DNA of 64,000 bases, taken from Nocardioides renjunii. GTDB lineage: Bacteria; Actinomycetota; Actinomycetes; Propionibacteriales; Nocardioidaceae. The stretch is from contig NZ_CP141058.1 of assembly GCF_034661175.1 (NCBI RefSeq), positions 1,054,001-1,118,000 on the forward strand, written 5' to 3'. Below are positions 41,901 through 51,633 of the stretch, piece by piece; position 1 is the stretch's first letter; each line of letters opens with the position of its first letter. The notes under the pieces were generated by a model. That model was not told the origin of the DNA. It made no database searches and saw only the letters and a list, made by a program, of their open reading frames with translations. Made by a program: the position numbers and the translations under genes.

Positions 41901-42311
41901 CGGCGGCACCGACTCGAGGACGGGTACGCCGGCCGCCTTGGCGGCGGCGATCGCGCGCGCCTTGTTGCCGGTGAGGGTCAGCACCTCGGCGGAGGGGCCG
42001 ATGAAGGTGATGCCGGCGGCGGCGCAGGCCTCCGCGAGCGCCGGGTTCTCGGAGAGGAAGCCGTAGCCGGGGTAGATCGCGTCGGCGCCGCACCGCACCG
42101 CCACCTCGACGATGGCCCCTGGGTCGAGGTAGGCCCGGACCGGGTGCCCGACCTCGCCGATCTGGTAGGCCTCCTCGGCCTTCATGCGGTGCTCGGACCA
42201 GCGGTCCTCGTGGGGGAAGACGGCCACCGTCCGCGCGCCGATCTCACGCGCGGCTCGGAAGGCCCGGACTGCGATCTCGCCACGGTTGGCGACGAGCACC
42301 TTGGAGAACAT
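38919..42311 (-). CDS. pyc: pyruvate carboxylase
   Basis: Biotin enzyme converting pyruvate plus bicarbonate and ATP to oxaloacetate (anaplerosis). The 1130-residue single chain has the biotin carboxylase domain (about 1-450; VAGGGGRGMR, FIEMNPRIQVEHTVTEE), the carboxyltransferase barrel (about 530-800; DTTFRDAHQSLLATRVRT) and the C-terminal biotinyl domain with the lysine in EAMKME. Length and order are those of the alpha4 type. ATG 42311 is preceded at six bases by TACGGT. It needs BirA, encoded at 59809-60606. Confidence 0.95.
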   Translation of the reverse strand: MFSKVLVANRGEIAVRAFRAAREIGARTVAVFPHEDRWSEHRMKAEEAYQIGEVGHPVRAYLDPGAIVEVAVRCGADAIYPGYGFLSENPALAEACAAAGITFIGPSAEVLTLTGNKARAIAAAKAAGVPVLESVPPSTDVEELLAAAERIEAPLFVKAVAGGGGRGMRRVEDRADLREAIETCMREAEGAFGDPTVFIEQAVVDPRHIEVQILADGTGSEGGVIHLYERDCSVQRRHQKVVEIAPAPNLDPDLRDRICADAVRFAREIGYKNAGTVEFLLDPSGRYVFIEMNPRIQVEHTVTEEVTAVDLVQSQMLIAAGATLADLDLTQDSVQPRGFALQCRITTEDPANGFRPDTGKITTYRSPGGPGVRLDGGTTYTGAEISPHFDSMLAKLTCRGRTFESAVQKARRALLEFRIRGVSTNVGFLQAVLADPDFAAGGVTTSFIEDHPGLLTAQVGRDRATKLLAYLADVTVNQPHGAAPVTITPASKLPPLDRSQPAPAGTRQLLREIGPDAFARRLRAQDRVAVTDTTFRDAHQSLLATRVRTRDLVAVADHVARTTPELWSVECWGGATYDVALRFLAEDPWERLAALREAIPNIGLQMLLRGRNTVGYTPYPTQVTEAFVQEAAETGIDVFRIFDALNDVSQMRPAIDAVRATGTSVAEVALCYTGDLSSPGETLYTLDYYLRLADQIVEAGAHVLAIKDMAGLLRAPAARTLVTALRERFDLPVHLHTHDTPGGQLATLVAAIEAGVDAVDAASASMAGTTSQPALSALISATDHSARETGLSLAAVNAMEPYWEAVRRVYAPFESGLPSPTGRVYRHEIPGGQLSNLRQQAIALGLGEKFEQVEDMYAAANDILGNVVKVTPSSKVVGDLALALVAAGADPAQFEADPASYDVPDSVIGFLNGELGDPPGGWPEPFRSKALAGRTWKQPTESLTAEQQAALATDRRGTLNELLFPGPTAAFHESREKYGDLSAVSTIDYLYGLRRGEEHGVLVREGREMLFGLEAISEPDERGIRTVMATADGQLRPVQVRDRSISADVSAAEKADPTDSGHVAAPYDGAVTVTVAEGDRVEAGQTVATIEAMKMEASITAPVAGTVTRLAVPATQAVEGGDLVLVIGRG

Positions 42312-42317
42312 GGGCGA

Positions 42318-42323
42318 ACCGTA
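42318..42323 (-). promoter_or_regulatory. -10 box of pyc (leaderless)
   Basis: Minus-strand TACGGT ends six bases before ATG 42311. Confidence 0.6.
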
Positions 42324-42380
42324 TCGAGAGGCCTCTGTGACCTGTGTTACCTGTCCGTACCTCGGGCCGGGTCAGTCGGG

Positions 42381-42424
42381 ACGTCATGGCGCGCGGTCGT
42401 CCCGGCGACCGCCGGCCACGACGC
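42381..42424. repeat. 44-base intergenic hairpin repeat, copy B1
   Basis: Starts ACGTCATGG and ends CCACGACGC (7 of 9 complementary positions), with an inner GGTCG...CGACC. It has the same 44-base length as copies A and B2 and lies nine bases from B2, upstream of pyc. Confidence 0.7.
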
Positions 42425-42433
42425 TGTCGGCCT

Positions 42434-42477
42434 ACGTCATGGAGGTGGGTCGTCCCGGCGACCACGCGCCATGACGT
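42434..42477. repeat. 44-base intergenic hairpin repeat, copy B2
   Basis: Perfect 9-base outer arms ACGTCATGG and CCATGACGT with an inner GGTCG...CGACC stem. It shares the exact 16-base GGTCGTCCCGGCGACC with copy B1. It lies between the pyc start and the stop of the flavoprotein gene, both on the minus strand. Confidence 0.8.
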
Positions 42478-42511
42478 CGTGGGACGGGACGACGGACGGC
42501 CCGCCCGGGTG

Positions 42512-44206
42512 TCAGCGGGCGAGCGCGCGACCCGCGGCGCGGCCGGAGAAGATGCAGCCGCCGAGGAACGTGCCCTCCAGGGCGTTGTAGCCGTGCACGC
42601 CACCACCGCCGAACCCGGCGACCTCGCCGGCGGCGTACAGGCCGGGGACCGGGGTCCCGTCGGCGGCCACGCACTGGCCGTCGAGGTTCGTCTCGAGGCC
42701 ACCGAGGGTCTTGCGCGAGAGGATGTTGAGGCGTACGGCGATGAGCGGGCCGTGCGCGGGGTCGAGCACCTTGTGCGGCTTGGCGACGCGGATCAGCTTG
42801 TCGGTCCGGCTGCGGCGCGCGTTGTGGATGGCCATCACCTGGATGTCCTTGGAGAAGGAGTTGTCGACCTCGCGGTCACGCGCCTCGATCTGGGAGCGGA
42901 GGTCCTCGGCGTCCAGCTTCGGTCCCCGGGCCAGTTCGTTCATGCCGGTCACCAGCGTGTCGAGGTCGTCGGCGACCACGAAGTCGACGCCGTGCTCCTT
43001 GAACGCCTCGACCGGGCCGGGCGCGCCCTTCGCGAGCCGGCTCTGCGCGAGGAACCTGAGGTCCTTGCCGGTGATGTCGGGGTTCTGCTCGGAGCCGGAG
43101 AGGGCGAACTCCTTCTCGATGATCGACTGCGTGAGCACGAACCAGGAGTAGTCGGCGCCCGCCGCCAGGATCTGCTTCATGGCGCCGATCGAGTCGGCGC
43201 CGGGGACGCCGGACATCCCCTCGAGGCGCCTGCCGGTCGCGTCGAACCACATCGACGACGGCCCGGGCAGGATCCGGATCGCGTGGTCGGGCCAGACCGG
43301 GTCCCAGTTGTGGATGCCCTCGACGTAGGCCCACATCCGGTCGCGGTTGACCATGGTGGCGCCGGCGTCCTCGGCGATGGCCTGCATGCGTCCGTCGACG
43401 TGGGCCGGCACCCCGGAGATCAGGTGGTCGGGCGCGGGGCCGACCCGCTCGGTCGGCCAGCTGCGACGCATCAGCTCGTGGTTGTGCCCGATGCCCCCGG
43501 AGGTGACCACGACCGCCGGGGCCCGGTGCTCGAAGTCGCCGGTGCGCTCGCGGCTCGACCGTACGCCACGCGCGGCGGCGTCATCGGCGAGGAGGGTGCC
43601 GCGGACCCCGACGACGGCACCGTCCTCGACCACGAGCTCGTCGACCTGGTGGCGGAACGCGAAGCGGACCAGCCCGTCCGCCTCGGCGCGCTGCACGGGC
43701 TCGGCGAAGATCCGGACGACCTCGGGGCCGGTGCCCCACGTGAGGTGGAAGCGGGGCACGGAGTTGCCGTGCCCGGTGGCGCGGCCGTCGCCCCGCTCGG
43801 CCCAGCCGACGAACGGCAGCGAGCGGAGCCCGAGGGCGTGGAGGTAGTCGCGCTTCTCCTCGTGCGCGAAGCGGACGTACGCCTTCGCCCACTGCTGCGG
43901 CCAGTGGTCCTCGCCGCGGCCGGGTCCGTCGGTGCCGTCGCCGAGGCGGTCGAACTGCGCCGAGCCCTGCCAGTCCTGCCACGCGAGCTCGGGGGAGTCC
44001 TTGATGCCCATCCGGCGCTGCTCGGGGCTGTCCACGAAGAGCAGGCCACCGAGGGACCACCACGCCTGCCCCCCGAGGTTCGCGCGGTTCTCCTGGTCGA
44101 GGACCAGCACCCGCCGGCCGGCGAGGGCCAGCTCGTGGGTGGCGACGAGCCCGGCCAGGCCGGCGCCGACGACGATGACGTCGGGGGTGAAGTCGGGCGT
44201 GCTCAC
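42512..44206 (-). CDS. FAD-binding dehydrogenase (KstD/fumarate-reductase flavoprotein family)
   Basis: A 564-residue flavoprotein with the N-terminal dinucleotide motif VIVVGAGLAGLVATHEL and a C-terminal FAD block GLYAAGEVAGFGGGGVHGYN. It belongs to the broad 3-ketosteroid dehydrogenase/fumarate reductase group of putative FAD-binding dehydrogenases; it is not a clear KstD and the substrate is unknown. GTG 44206 overlaps the tetR stop by four bases, so expression is tied to the preceding TetR regulator, which probably controls both genes through the palindrome upstream. Confidence 0.9.
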   Translation of the reverse strand: MSTPDFTPDVIVVGAGLAGLVATHELALAGRRVLVLDQENRANLGGQAWWSLGGLLFVDSPEQRRMGIKDSPELAWQDWQGSAQFDRLGDGTDGPGRGEDHWPQQWAKAYVRFAHEEKRDYLHALGLRSLPFVGWAERGDGRATGHGNSVPRFHLTWGTGPEVVRIFAEPVQRAEADGLVRFAFRHQVDELVVEDGAVVGVRGTLLADDAAARGVRSSRERTGDFEHRAPAVVVTSGGIGHNHELMRRSWPTERVGPAPDHLISGVPAHVDGRMQAIAEDAGATMVNRDRMWAYVEGIHNWDPVWPDHAIRILPGPSSMWFDATGRRLEGMSGVPGADSIGAMKQILAAGADYSWFVLTQSIIEKEFALSGSEQNPDITGKDLRFLAQSRLAKGAPGPVEAFKEHGVDFVVADDLDTLVTGMNELARGPKLDAEDLRSQIEARDREVDNSFSKDIQVMAIHNARRSRTDKLIRVAKPHKVLDPAHGPLIAVRLNILSRKTLGGLETNLDGQCVAADGTPVPGLYAAGEVAGFGGGGVHGYNALEGTFLGGCIFSGRAAGRALAR

Positions 44207-44835
44207 GGCGTCTCCTGCGGGTAGTGGTGGACGATCATCTCGGCGAGCAGGCGCAGCGCGCGCTCGACGGTGCGGCCGGGGGCGGCCGTCGGGTCGGGGT
44301 CGAGGGCGGAGAAGGCCATCCCGTCGAGCATGTTGACCACGATGCTGAGCACCGCGGCGAGGTCCGCGGGGCCGAGCCGATCGCCCCAGAGGTCGGTCGC
44401 GGCGTCCAGCATCTGCGCCTGGAGCGACTCGCGCGCCGGGACGAGGGCGGCGCGGAGCCCGGCGTCGGCGCGGGCCGCCACCAGCAGCTCGCGCCAGGTC
44501 TGGTTGGCCGGGGACAGGACTGCCCTGCGGAGGTGGGCCAGCACCGCCGCGACGTCGTCGACCGTCTCGACGTCGGCGCCGACGGTCGCCCGGAACGCCT
44601 CGACGTTGCGGGTGGCCACGCGCCCGGCGGTCGCCACGAGCAGCGCCTGCCGGGTCGGGAAGTGCCGGAAGAGCGCGCCCTGGCTGACGCCGGCCTCGGC
44701 GCACACCGCAGCGGTCGACGTGGCGGCGTACCCGCGGTGGGTCAGGCAGGTGACCGTTGCCTCGAGCAGCGCCTCGATGGTGCCCTCACGTCGCTGGGCC
44801 TGCGTGCGCCGCAGCGGCGGTCCGGTCTCGATCAC
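44203..44835 (-). CDS. TetR-family regulator of the FAD-binding dehydrogenase
   Basis: A 210-residue repressor. The helix-turn-helix covers about 18-60 (TIEALLEATVTCLTHRGYAA ... VSQGALFRHFPTRQALLVAT). GTG 44835 is preceded by GAGG. It is the first gene of a two-gene unit with the flavoprotein (GTGA overlap). A perfect six-base-arm palindrome AGCGAG-TG-CTCGCT lies 21 bases upstream and is the likely autoregulatory site. Confidence 0.9.
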   Translation of the reverse strand: MIETGPPLRRTQAQRREGTIEALLEATVTCLTHRGYAATSTAAVCAEAGVSQGALFRHFPTRQALLVATAGRVATRNVEAFRATVGADVETVDDVAAVLAHLRRAVLSPANQTWRELLVAARADAGLRAALVPARESLQAQMLDAATDLWGDRLGPADLAAVLSIVVNMLDGMAFSALDPDPTAAPGRTVERALRLLAEMIVHHYPQETP

Positions 44836-44855
44836 CCCGGGATCCTCGCATAAAA

Positions 44856-44869
44856 AGCGAGTGCTCGCT
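44856..44869. promoter_or_regulatory. probable operator of the 44203-44835 TetR gene
   Basis: AGCGAGTGCTCGCT, arms AGCGAG/CTCGCT, 21 bases upstream of the tetR start. Confidence 0.7.
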
Positions 44870-44883
44870 ATCTAGCGTGTCTG

Positions 44884-44895
44884 GGACACGTGTCC
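44884..44895. repeat. 12-base perfect palindrome GGACACGTGTCC
   Basis: This E-box-like palindrome has a partial second copy (GGACACGTGT) at 44937-44946, 53 bases away. Both lie between tetR and the 3' end of the accA3-type gene; the bound factor is unknown. Confidence 0.55.
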
Positions 44896-44994
44896 GAGAT
44901 GTTGCCCACAGGAAGCGCTCGCTGGGGCGAGTTCTCGGACACGTGTGCCGCGACGGGCACGGCAGACCTCAGCGTGACCATCGGTCGCCGAGCG

Positions 44995-46776
<1,782 letters not shown>

Positions 46777-46874
46777 GCGAGGACTCCTGGGTGTGCGGCC
46801 GGGATGCGTACCGCTGGGCAGGCTACCGCGACCCGGGGGCGGGGAGGCGCGCGCCCGATGTGACGGGGGCCACC

Positions 46875-46898
46875 GGGGGTTAGCGATCGCTAACCCCC
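46875..46898. promoter_or_regulatory. 24-base perfect palindromic operator
   Basis: Arms GGGGGTTAGCGA and TCGCTAACCCCC meet without a spacer. It lies seven bases upstream of the acyl-CoA dehydrogenase -10 box and 98 bases from the accA3 start. The core TTAGCGATCGCTAA resembles a TetR-type site, but no regulator gene is adjacent. Confidence 0.8.
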
Positions 46899-46904
46899 TC
46901 CGGC

Positions 46905-46910
46905 TAGGCT
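46905..46910 (+). promoter_or_regulatory. -10 box of the acyl-CoA dehydrogenase gene (leaderless)
   Basis: TAGGCT ends six bases before ATG 46917, just downstream of the 24-base palindrome. Confidence 0.7.
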
Positions 46911-46916
46911 GCCGTC

Positions 46917-48116
46917 ATGACCTTCGAGCTGTCCCCCGAGCACGAGCAGTTCCGTCGCAGCGTCCGTGACTTCGCCGAGGCCGAGATCGCGCCGCACGCC
47001 GCGCAGTGGGACCGCGAGCACCACTTCCCGACCGACGTCGTGCAGAAGATGGGCGCGCTCGGACTCATGGGGCTGACCGCCCCGGAGGAGTTCGGCGGTG
47101 CCGGGATGGCCGGCGAGGACGGCGGCTTCACGTCGCTGTGCCTGGCGATCGAGGAGATCGGTCGCGTCGACCAGTCGATGGGCATCACGCTCGAGGCGGC
47201 GGTGGGCCTGGGCATCAACCCGATCCTGACCTTCGGCACCGACGAGCAGAAGAAGACGTGGCTCCCCGCGCTCGTGGCCGGCGAGCAGCTCGCCGGCTTC
47301 GGCCTCACCGAGCCGGGCGCCGGCTCCGACGCCGGCGCGACGAGGACCAGGGCCGTCCTCGACGACGGCGAGTGGGTCGTCAACGGCTCCAAGCAGTTCA
47401 TCACCAACTCCGGCTCCTCGATCACCTCCGTCGTCACCGTCACCGCGCGCACCGGCGACCGCCCGGACGGCCGCCCGGAGATCTCGACGATCATCGTGCC
47501 GTCGGGCACGCCCGGCTTCACGGCCGAGAAGGCCTACGACAAGCTCGGCTGGCACGCCTCCGACACGCACCCGCTGTCCTTCGCCGACGTCCGGGTCCCC
47601 GAGTCGCACCTGCTGGGCGAGCGCGGACGCGGCTACGCCCAGTTCCTCGCCACGCTCGACGACGGCCGCGTCGCGATCGCCGCCCTCGCGGTCGGCTGCA
47701 TCCAGGCGTGCCTCGACATGTCGCTGCAGTACGCCGGTGAGCGCCAGACCTTCGGCGGGCCGATCGGCCGCAAGCAGGGCGTCGCGTTCCAGGTCTCCGA
47801 CCTCCAGGTCATGCTCGACGCCTCGCGCCTGCTCACCTACAAGGCCGCCGCGATGAAGGACGCCATGGACGCCGGGTCGTCCTCGGTCTCCATGGCCGCC
47901 TTCAAGCAGGCCGCCGCCGTCGCCAAGCTCTACTCCACCGAGTCGGCCGTCACCGCGACCCGGATCGCGACCCAGGTCTTCGGCGGCTACGGCTTCATGG
48001 AGGAGTACCCCGTCGTGCGGTTCTACCGCGACGCCAAGGTGCTCGAGATCGGCGAGGGGACCTCGGAGGTCCAGCGGATGCTCATCGCCCGGGGGCTCGG
48101 CCTGCCGGTCGAGTGA
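46917..48116 (+). CDS. acyl-CoA dehydrogenase (FadE25-like)
   Basis: FAD-dependent alpha,beta-dehydrogenation of acyl-CoA. The 399-residue protein has the usual N-terminal helical domain, the flavin-binding FGLTEPGAGSDAG, NGSKQFITN, and the closing EIGEGTSEVQRMLIARGL with the catalytic glutamate region. It looks like a short- or medium-chain enzyme. It begins at a leaderless ATG preceded by a strong palindromic operator, so it is probably regulated by fatty-acid or branched-chain acyl-CoA signals. It is divergent from accA3, which suggests a shared acyl-CoA theme. Confidence 0.93.
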   Translation: MTFELSPEHEQFRRSVRDFAEAEIAPHAAQWDREHHFPTDVVQKMGALGLMGLTAPEEFGGAGMAGEDGGFTSLCLAIEEIGRVDQSMGITLEAAVGLGINPILTFGTDEQKKTWLPALVAGEQLAGFGLTEPGAGSDAGATRTRAVLDDGEWVVNGSKQFITNSGSSITSVVTVTARTGDRPDGRPEISTIIVPSGTPGFTAEKAYDKLGWHASDTHPLSFADVRVPESHLLGERGRGYAQFLATLDDGRVAIAALAVGCIQACLDMSLQYAGERQTFGGPIGRKQGVAFQVSDLQVMLDASRLLTYKAAAMKDAMDAGSSSVSMAAFKQAAAVAKLYSTESAVTATRIATQVFGGYGFMEEYPVVRFYRDAKVLEIGEGTSEVQRMLIARGLGLPVE

Positions 48117-48129
48117 CCCAGCGCGGCAG

Positions 48130-48169
48130 CCGCCGCGCGGATGCCTCCTGAGGGGGTTCCGCGCGGCGG
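48130..48169. terminator. terminator after the acyl-CoA dehydrogenase gene
   Basis: Arms CCGCCGCGCGG and CCGCGCGGCGG (11 bases, perfect) enclose an 18-base loop; flanking CAGCG/CGCTG bases lengthen the stem. Confidence 0.7.
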
Positions 48170-48201
48170 GGAGTCGTGCTGCGCTGACCCTCCGCCCGTC
48201 C

Positions 48202-48213
48202 CCTTCCGGAAGG
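48202..48213 (+). promoter_or_regulatory. palindrome containing the protease ribosome-binding site
   Basis: CCTTCCGGAAGG is an exact 12-base palindrome. Its right half GGAAGG is the only good Shine-Dalgarno sequence for ATG 48221 (seven bases away), so pairing within the palindrome could hide it. Confidence 0.5.
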
Positions 48214-48220
48214 TCCCCCC

Positions 48221-49072
48221 ATGCACGCACGTCTCGCAGCCGTCCTCGCCACCGCCGCGGTGGGACTGTCCCTCGTGGCCCCGTCCGGCCCCGCCTCCGC
48301 CAGCACCGGCGGGACCATCGACACGAACAACACCTACTCGGGCGTCGGCATGATCGCCTTCTACGACGAGGGCAGCCGCTACCGCTGCTCCGCGACGCTG
48401 GTCAGCCCGACCGTGCTGCTCACCGCGGCGCACTGCACGTTCGGCGTCGACGGCAAGACGGCCGTCACGTTCAAGCTCCTGGTCGACGACGCCGCACCCT
48501 CCAACCTGCCGGTCGCCAAGGACCCGGCAGCGGGCTACACGTCGGCCGACCTCGTCGGCACCGGCTACCTCTCGGGCACGGCCTACACCCACCCGGACTA
48601 CTCCGACTTCACCGACGTCGACAACTGGAACGACGTCGGCGTCATCGTCCTCGACGCGCCGGTCTCGAACGTCGCCATCACCCCCATCGCCGAGGAGGGG
48701 ACGCTCGACACGATCGCGCGCCGCGACCTGCGCACCACGATCTTCCGTGCCGTGGGCTACGGCACCGAGGTGCGCCAGGCCACCTCCGGACCGCGCAAGC
48801 CGACGCCGCAGAGCTATCCGATCGTGCGGCGCTACGTCGACATGCCGGGCCAGAAGCTCACCTCGCAGATCCTGCAGACCAACGGCAACGAGAACGACAA
48901 CGCCGGCACGGGCGGCACGTGCTTCGGTGACTCCGGCGGCCCGCTGCTCCTCGACGGCGAGATCGTCGGGGTGACGAGCTACGGCTACACGTCGAACTGC
49001 CGCTACATCGACGGCTACCAGCGCGTCGAGATCGACGTCGTCCAGGACTGGCTGGCCACGTTCGGCCTCTGA
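48221..49072 (+). CDS. secreted trypsin-like serine protease
   Basis: A 283-residue exported protease with a signal peptide of about 28 residues (ending ASA). The chymotrypsin-fold triad is visible: His71 in LTAAHC, Asp138 in NWNDVGVIVLD and Ser238 in CFGDSGGP. Cys56/Cys72 and the cysteines around Ser238 form the usual disulfides. There is no obvious propeptide. It is bounded by terminators on both sides, so it is monocistronic. Substrate specificity cannot be judged safely from sequence. Confidence 0.92.
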   Translation: MHARLAAVLATAAVGLSLVAPSGPASASTGGTIDTNNTYSGVGMIAFYDEGSRYRCSATLVSPTVLLTAAHCTFGVDGKTAVTFKLLVDDAAPSNLPVAKDPAAGYTSADLVGTGYLSGTAYTHPDYSDFTDVDNWNDVGVIVLDAPVSNVAITPIAEEGTLDTIARRDLRTTIFRAVGYGTEVRQATSGPRKPTPQSYPIVRRYVDMPGQKLTSQILQTNGNENDNAGTGGTCFGDSGGPLLLDGEIVGVTSYGYTSNCRYIDGYQRVEIDVVQDWLATFGL

Positions 49073-49098
49073 TCGTCATGTGACCGGGCGAGCCGATG

Positions 49099-49132
49099 AC
49101 GCCCCGCGACCCTCAGACGGGTCGCGGGGCGT
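49099..49132. terminator. bidirectional terminator, protease/ynfA
   Basis: A perfect 14-base stem (arms 49099-49112 and 49119-49132) with loop TCAGAC. The ynfA stop codon lies in the loop, and the right arm encodes the last residues of the protein. Confidence 0.85.
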
Positions 49133-49448
49133 ACATGATCACGGCGACGCCGACCAGGCAGATGAGTGCGCCCGCGACGTCGTACCGGTCGGGACGGAAC
49201 CCGTCGACGGCCACGCCCCACGCCAGCGAGCCGGCGACGAACACCCCGCCGTACGCCGCGAGGATCCGCCCGAAGTGGGCGTCGGGCTGGAGGGTCGCGA
49301 CCAGGCCGTAGAGCCCGAGCGCGACGAACCCGCCGCCGATCCAGAGCCAGCCGCGGTGCTCCCGCACGCCCTGCCAGACCAGCCAGGCGCCGCCGATCTC
49401 CGCGACCGCGGCGAGGGCGAAGAGGAGCAGGGACCTGGCGACCGTCAT
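49113..49448 (-). CDS. YnfA/UPF0060-family small membrane protein
   Basis: A 111-residue, four-helix protein: [40 protein letters not shown] and the conserved [20 protein letters not shown] are typical of UPF0060. The family resembles small multidrug transporters and has been linked to export of small cations, but the function is not secure. ATG 49448 gives the family length. It is divergent from the histidine kinase gene and its stop lies in the terminator loop. Confidence 0.9.
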   Translation of the reverse strand: MTVARSLLLFALAAVAEIGGAWLVWQGVREHRGWLWIGGGFVALGLYGLVATLQPDAHFGRILAAYGGVFVAGSLAWGVAVDGFRPDRYDVAGALICLVGVAVIMYAPRPV

Positions 49449-49517
49449 GCGGGGGAGTCTCGCAGGCGAGCGACCGATCTCCCCCTCCCGGCGGATCCAG
49501 CAGCGACGGCCGGGTCC

Positions 49518-49523
49518 TACCCT
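49518..49523 (+). promoter_or_regulatory. -10 box of the histidine kinase gene (leaderless)
   Basis: TACCCT ends six bases before ATG 49530. Confidence 0.55.
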
Positions 49524-49529
49524 CACCCC

Positions 49530-50861
49530 ATGTCCCGGCTCAACCAGCGCGTCCTCGAGTGGTTCGGCGTGGACGACGACTGGGAGCGGCCACGCCCTCC
49601 GATCGGCCGCCAGGACGTCGTGCTCGCGGCGAGCGTCGGAGCGGTCGGCCTGCTGACGCTCGAGCTGGTGCGGAGCGCCGCCGGAGGGTTCGAGCACACC
49701 GACGCCCCGATGTGGGCCCAGTGGCTCGCCGTGGCGCTGGGAGCGGTGCTGCTGCTCGGCCGGCGCCGGTGGCCGCTGGTGGTGGCGAGCCTCGCGGCAC
49801 TGCACATGTTCGTCGCCGGGGTGGCCATGCCCGAGGTGATGGCGCAGACGTCGCTCCAGATCGTCTACTTCGTGGCACTGCTCTCCGGTGTCGCGTGGGC
49901 CCGCGACCGGCGGGCGATGCTGCTGGTCGTCGGCGTGATCGTGCTCTTCATGTTCGCGTGGATCGGCTGGCAGTTCGCCATCGGCTCCGCCGCCCAGGAG
50001 TGGCTCGACGACGAGGAGGGCGCCGACCAGGTCGGGTTCTTCCCGCGGATCCCGGCCGCGGTCGGCTACTCCCTGGCGATCAACGCTCTCTACTTCGGCG
50101 GCGCGATCGCGGGTGGGGGCTTCTCGTGGCGCTCGGCCCGCCAGCGCGACCGCCTCGAGGAGCAGGCGGCCACCATCGCCGCACAAGCGGGCCGGCTGCG
50201 CCAGCAGGCCGTCGTGGACGAGCGCCTCCGCATCGCCCGCGACCTCCATGACGTGGTCGCGCACGGCGTCTCGGCGATGGGCATCCAGGCGGGAGCGGCG
50301 CGACGGGTGCTCGAGCGCGACCCCGACGCCGCGCGTACCGCCCTGTCCCACGTCGAGGAGGCGTCCCGCGACGCCGTCGCCCAGATGCGCCGCCTGCTCG
50401 GCACGCTGCGCGAGGGGACGGGCGAGGAGACCAGCAGCACGCGGACGACCGACGCCGGCGTCGGCGACCTCCCGGACCTCGTCGCCGAGGTCGACGGCCA
50501 GGGCCTCGCCGTCAGCCTCGACGTCGTCGAGGCGCAGCCGGGCGCGGCGTCGCGGCTGCCGCGCGGCCTCGGGCTCGCGGTCTACCGCACGGTGCAGGAG
50601 GCGCTGGCCAACGTCCGCCGCCACTCGACCGCCGACTCGGCCTCGGTCGTGGTGCGGGTCGACGAGGCGCCGCCGCGGGCCTACGCGGAGGTGGAGGTCG
50701 TCGACAACGGCCGCCCGCGCCACGGCACGTCGGGCAGTGGGCTCGGCCAGCTCGGGATCCGTGAGCGGGCGGCCACCCACGACGGCCAGGTGGACATCGG
50801 CCCGCGGGTCACCGGCGGCTACCGCGTCCGCGTGCGCTACCCGCTGGAGGCGTCGACGTGA
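49530..50861 (+). CDS. sensor histidine kinase (HisKA_3/NarL type)
   Basis: A 443-residue membrane sensor with about five hydrophobic segments (between 30 and 195), a short coiled linker ([21 protein letters not shown]) and a HisKA_3 domain with the phospho-acceptor His240 in [16 protein letters not shown]. The ATPase domain has its N-box in [12 protein letters not shown] and G-box in [13 protein letters not shown]. There is little extracellular sequence, as in intramembrane-sensing kinases that watch the envelope. It overlaps its response regulator gene by four bases. Confidence 0.93.
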   Translation: MSRLNQRVLEWFGVDDDWERPRPPIGRQDVVLAASVGAVGLLTLELVRSAAGGFEHTDAPMWAQWLAVALGAVLLLGRRRWPLVVASLAALHMFVAGVAMPEVMAQTSLQIVYFVALLSGVAWARDRRAMLLVVGVIVLFMFAWIGWQFAIGSAAQEWLDDEEGADQVGFFPRIPAAVGYSLAINALYFGGAIAGGGFSWRSARQRDRLEEQAATIAAQAGRLRQQAVVDERLRIARDLHDVVAHGVSAMGIQAGAARRVLERDPDAARTALSHVEEASRDAVAQMRRLLGTLREGTGEETSSTRTTDAGVGDLPDLVAEVDGQGLAVSLDVVEAQPGAASRLPRGLGLAVYRTVQEALANVRRHSTADSASVVVRVDEAPPRAYAEVEVVDNGRPRHGTSGSGLGQLGIRERAATHDGQVDIGPRVTGGYRVRVRYPLEAST

Positions 50862-51553
50862 CCGACCGGCTGAGGGTGCTCATCGTCGACGACCACGCCA
50901 TGGTGCGCTCCGGATTCGCCATGGTGCTCTCGGTCGAGGACGACGTGGAGGTGGTGGGCGAGGCGGCCGACGGCCTCCAGGCCCTCGAGCAGGCCCGGGC
51001 GACGCGACCCGACGTGGTCCTCATGGACGTCCAGATGCCCCGCATGGACGGGATCGAGGCGACGCGCCTGCTGGTGGCCGAGGACCTCGGCCGCGTCGTC
51101 ATCGTCACGACCTTCGACCGCGACGACTACCTCTTCGACGCGCTCCGGGCCGGTGCCAGCGGCTTCCTGCTCAAGAACGCCGGCCCGGAGCAGCTGCTCG
51201 ACGCCGTCCGCGCGGCCGGGAGCGGGCACGCCCTGCTGGCACCCGAGGTGACCCGACGGGTCATCTCCCAGATGGCGGGGGAGCGGGCGGCCGCGGAGGC
51301 ACCCACCTCGGGTCGGGCGGCCGACCGGCCGGAGCCTCCCGGGCTGGCCCGCCTCACCGCCCGCGAGCGGGAGGTGCTGGTGCTGCTGGGCCGTGGGCTG
51401 TCCAACGGGGAGATCGCCGGCGAGCTCGTGCTCGGGGAGGCCACCGTCAAGACCCACGTGTCCAACGTCCTCGCCAAGCTGCACCTGCGCGACCGGGTCC
51501 AGGCCGTGGTCTTCGCCTACGAGGCCGGACTCATCCTCCCGACGGAGGGCTGA
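50858..51553 (+). CDS. NarL/FixJ-type response regulator
   Basis: A 231-residue regulator: receiver domain (1-120) with acidic pocket DD (11-12), phospho-acceptor Asp57 in [12 protein letters not shown] and Lys in FLLKNAG; LuxR-type helix-turn-helix at about 165-220 ([20 protein letters not shown] ... [12 protein letters not shown]). GTG overlaps the kinase stop (GTGA). It is the partner of the preceding kinase and probably activates the ABC exporter genes that follow. Confidence 0.94.
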   Translation: MTDRLRVLIVDDHAMVRSGFAMVLSVEDDVEVVGEAADGLQALEQARATRPDVVLMDVQMPRMDGIEATRLLVAEDLGRVVIVTTFDRDDYLFDALRAGASGFLLKNAGPEQLLDAVRAAGSGHALLAPEVTRRVISQMAGERAAAEAPTSGRAADRPEPPGLARLTAREREVLVLLGRGLSNGEIAGELVLGEATVKTHVSNVLAKLHLRDRVQAVVFAYEAGLILPTEG

Positions 51554-51620
51554 GGCCGAGGGCGCGCCCTCCACCTCGAGGTTCCGTCCCGCGGGGGATC
51601 CGGCGCGACTGCCGCGCCCC

Positions 51621-51626
51621 TAGCGT
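51621..51626 (+). promoter_or_regulatory. -10 box of the ABC exporter genes (leaderless)
   Basis: TAGCGT ends seven bases before ATG 51634. The bases from 51554 to 51620, after the regulator stop, are the likely binding region for that regulator. Confidence 0.6.
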
Positions 51627-51633
51627 CGTGGTC

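Larger units (their letters stand above)
44836..44994. promoter_or_regulatory. tetR upstream / accA3 downstream intergenic region
   Basis: This 159-base stretch holds the tetR operator, the repeated GGACACGTGT palindromes and a small hairpin GTGCC...GGCAC (about 44945-44960) that may end accA3 transcripts. No coding sequence is credible in it. Confidence 0.5.

Noticed and set aside
39126..42590. 1154-codon plus-strand frame opposite pyc
   Set aside because: Antisense shadow of pyruvate carboxylase, with low-complexity composition (Gly, Ala, Asp, Arg, Val) and no recognisable fold.
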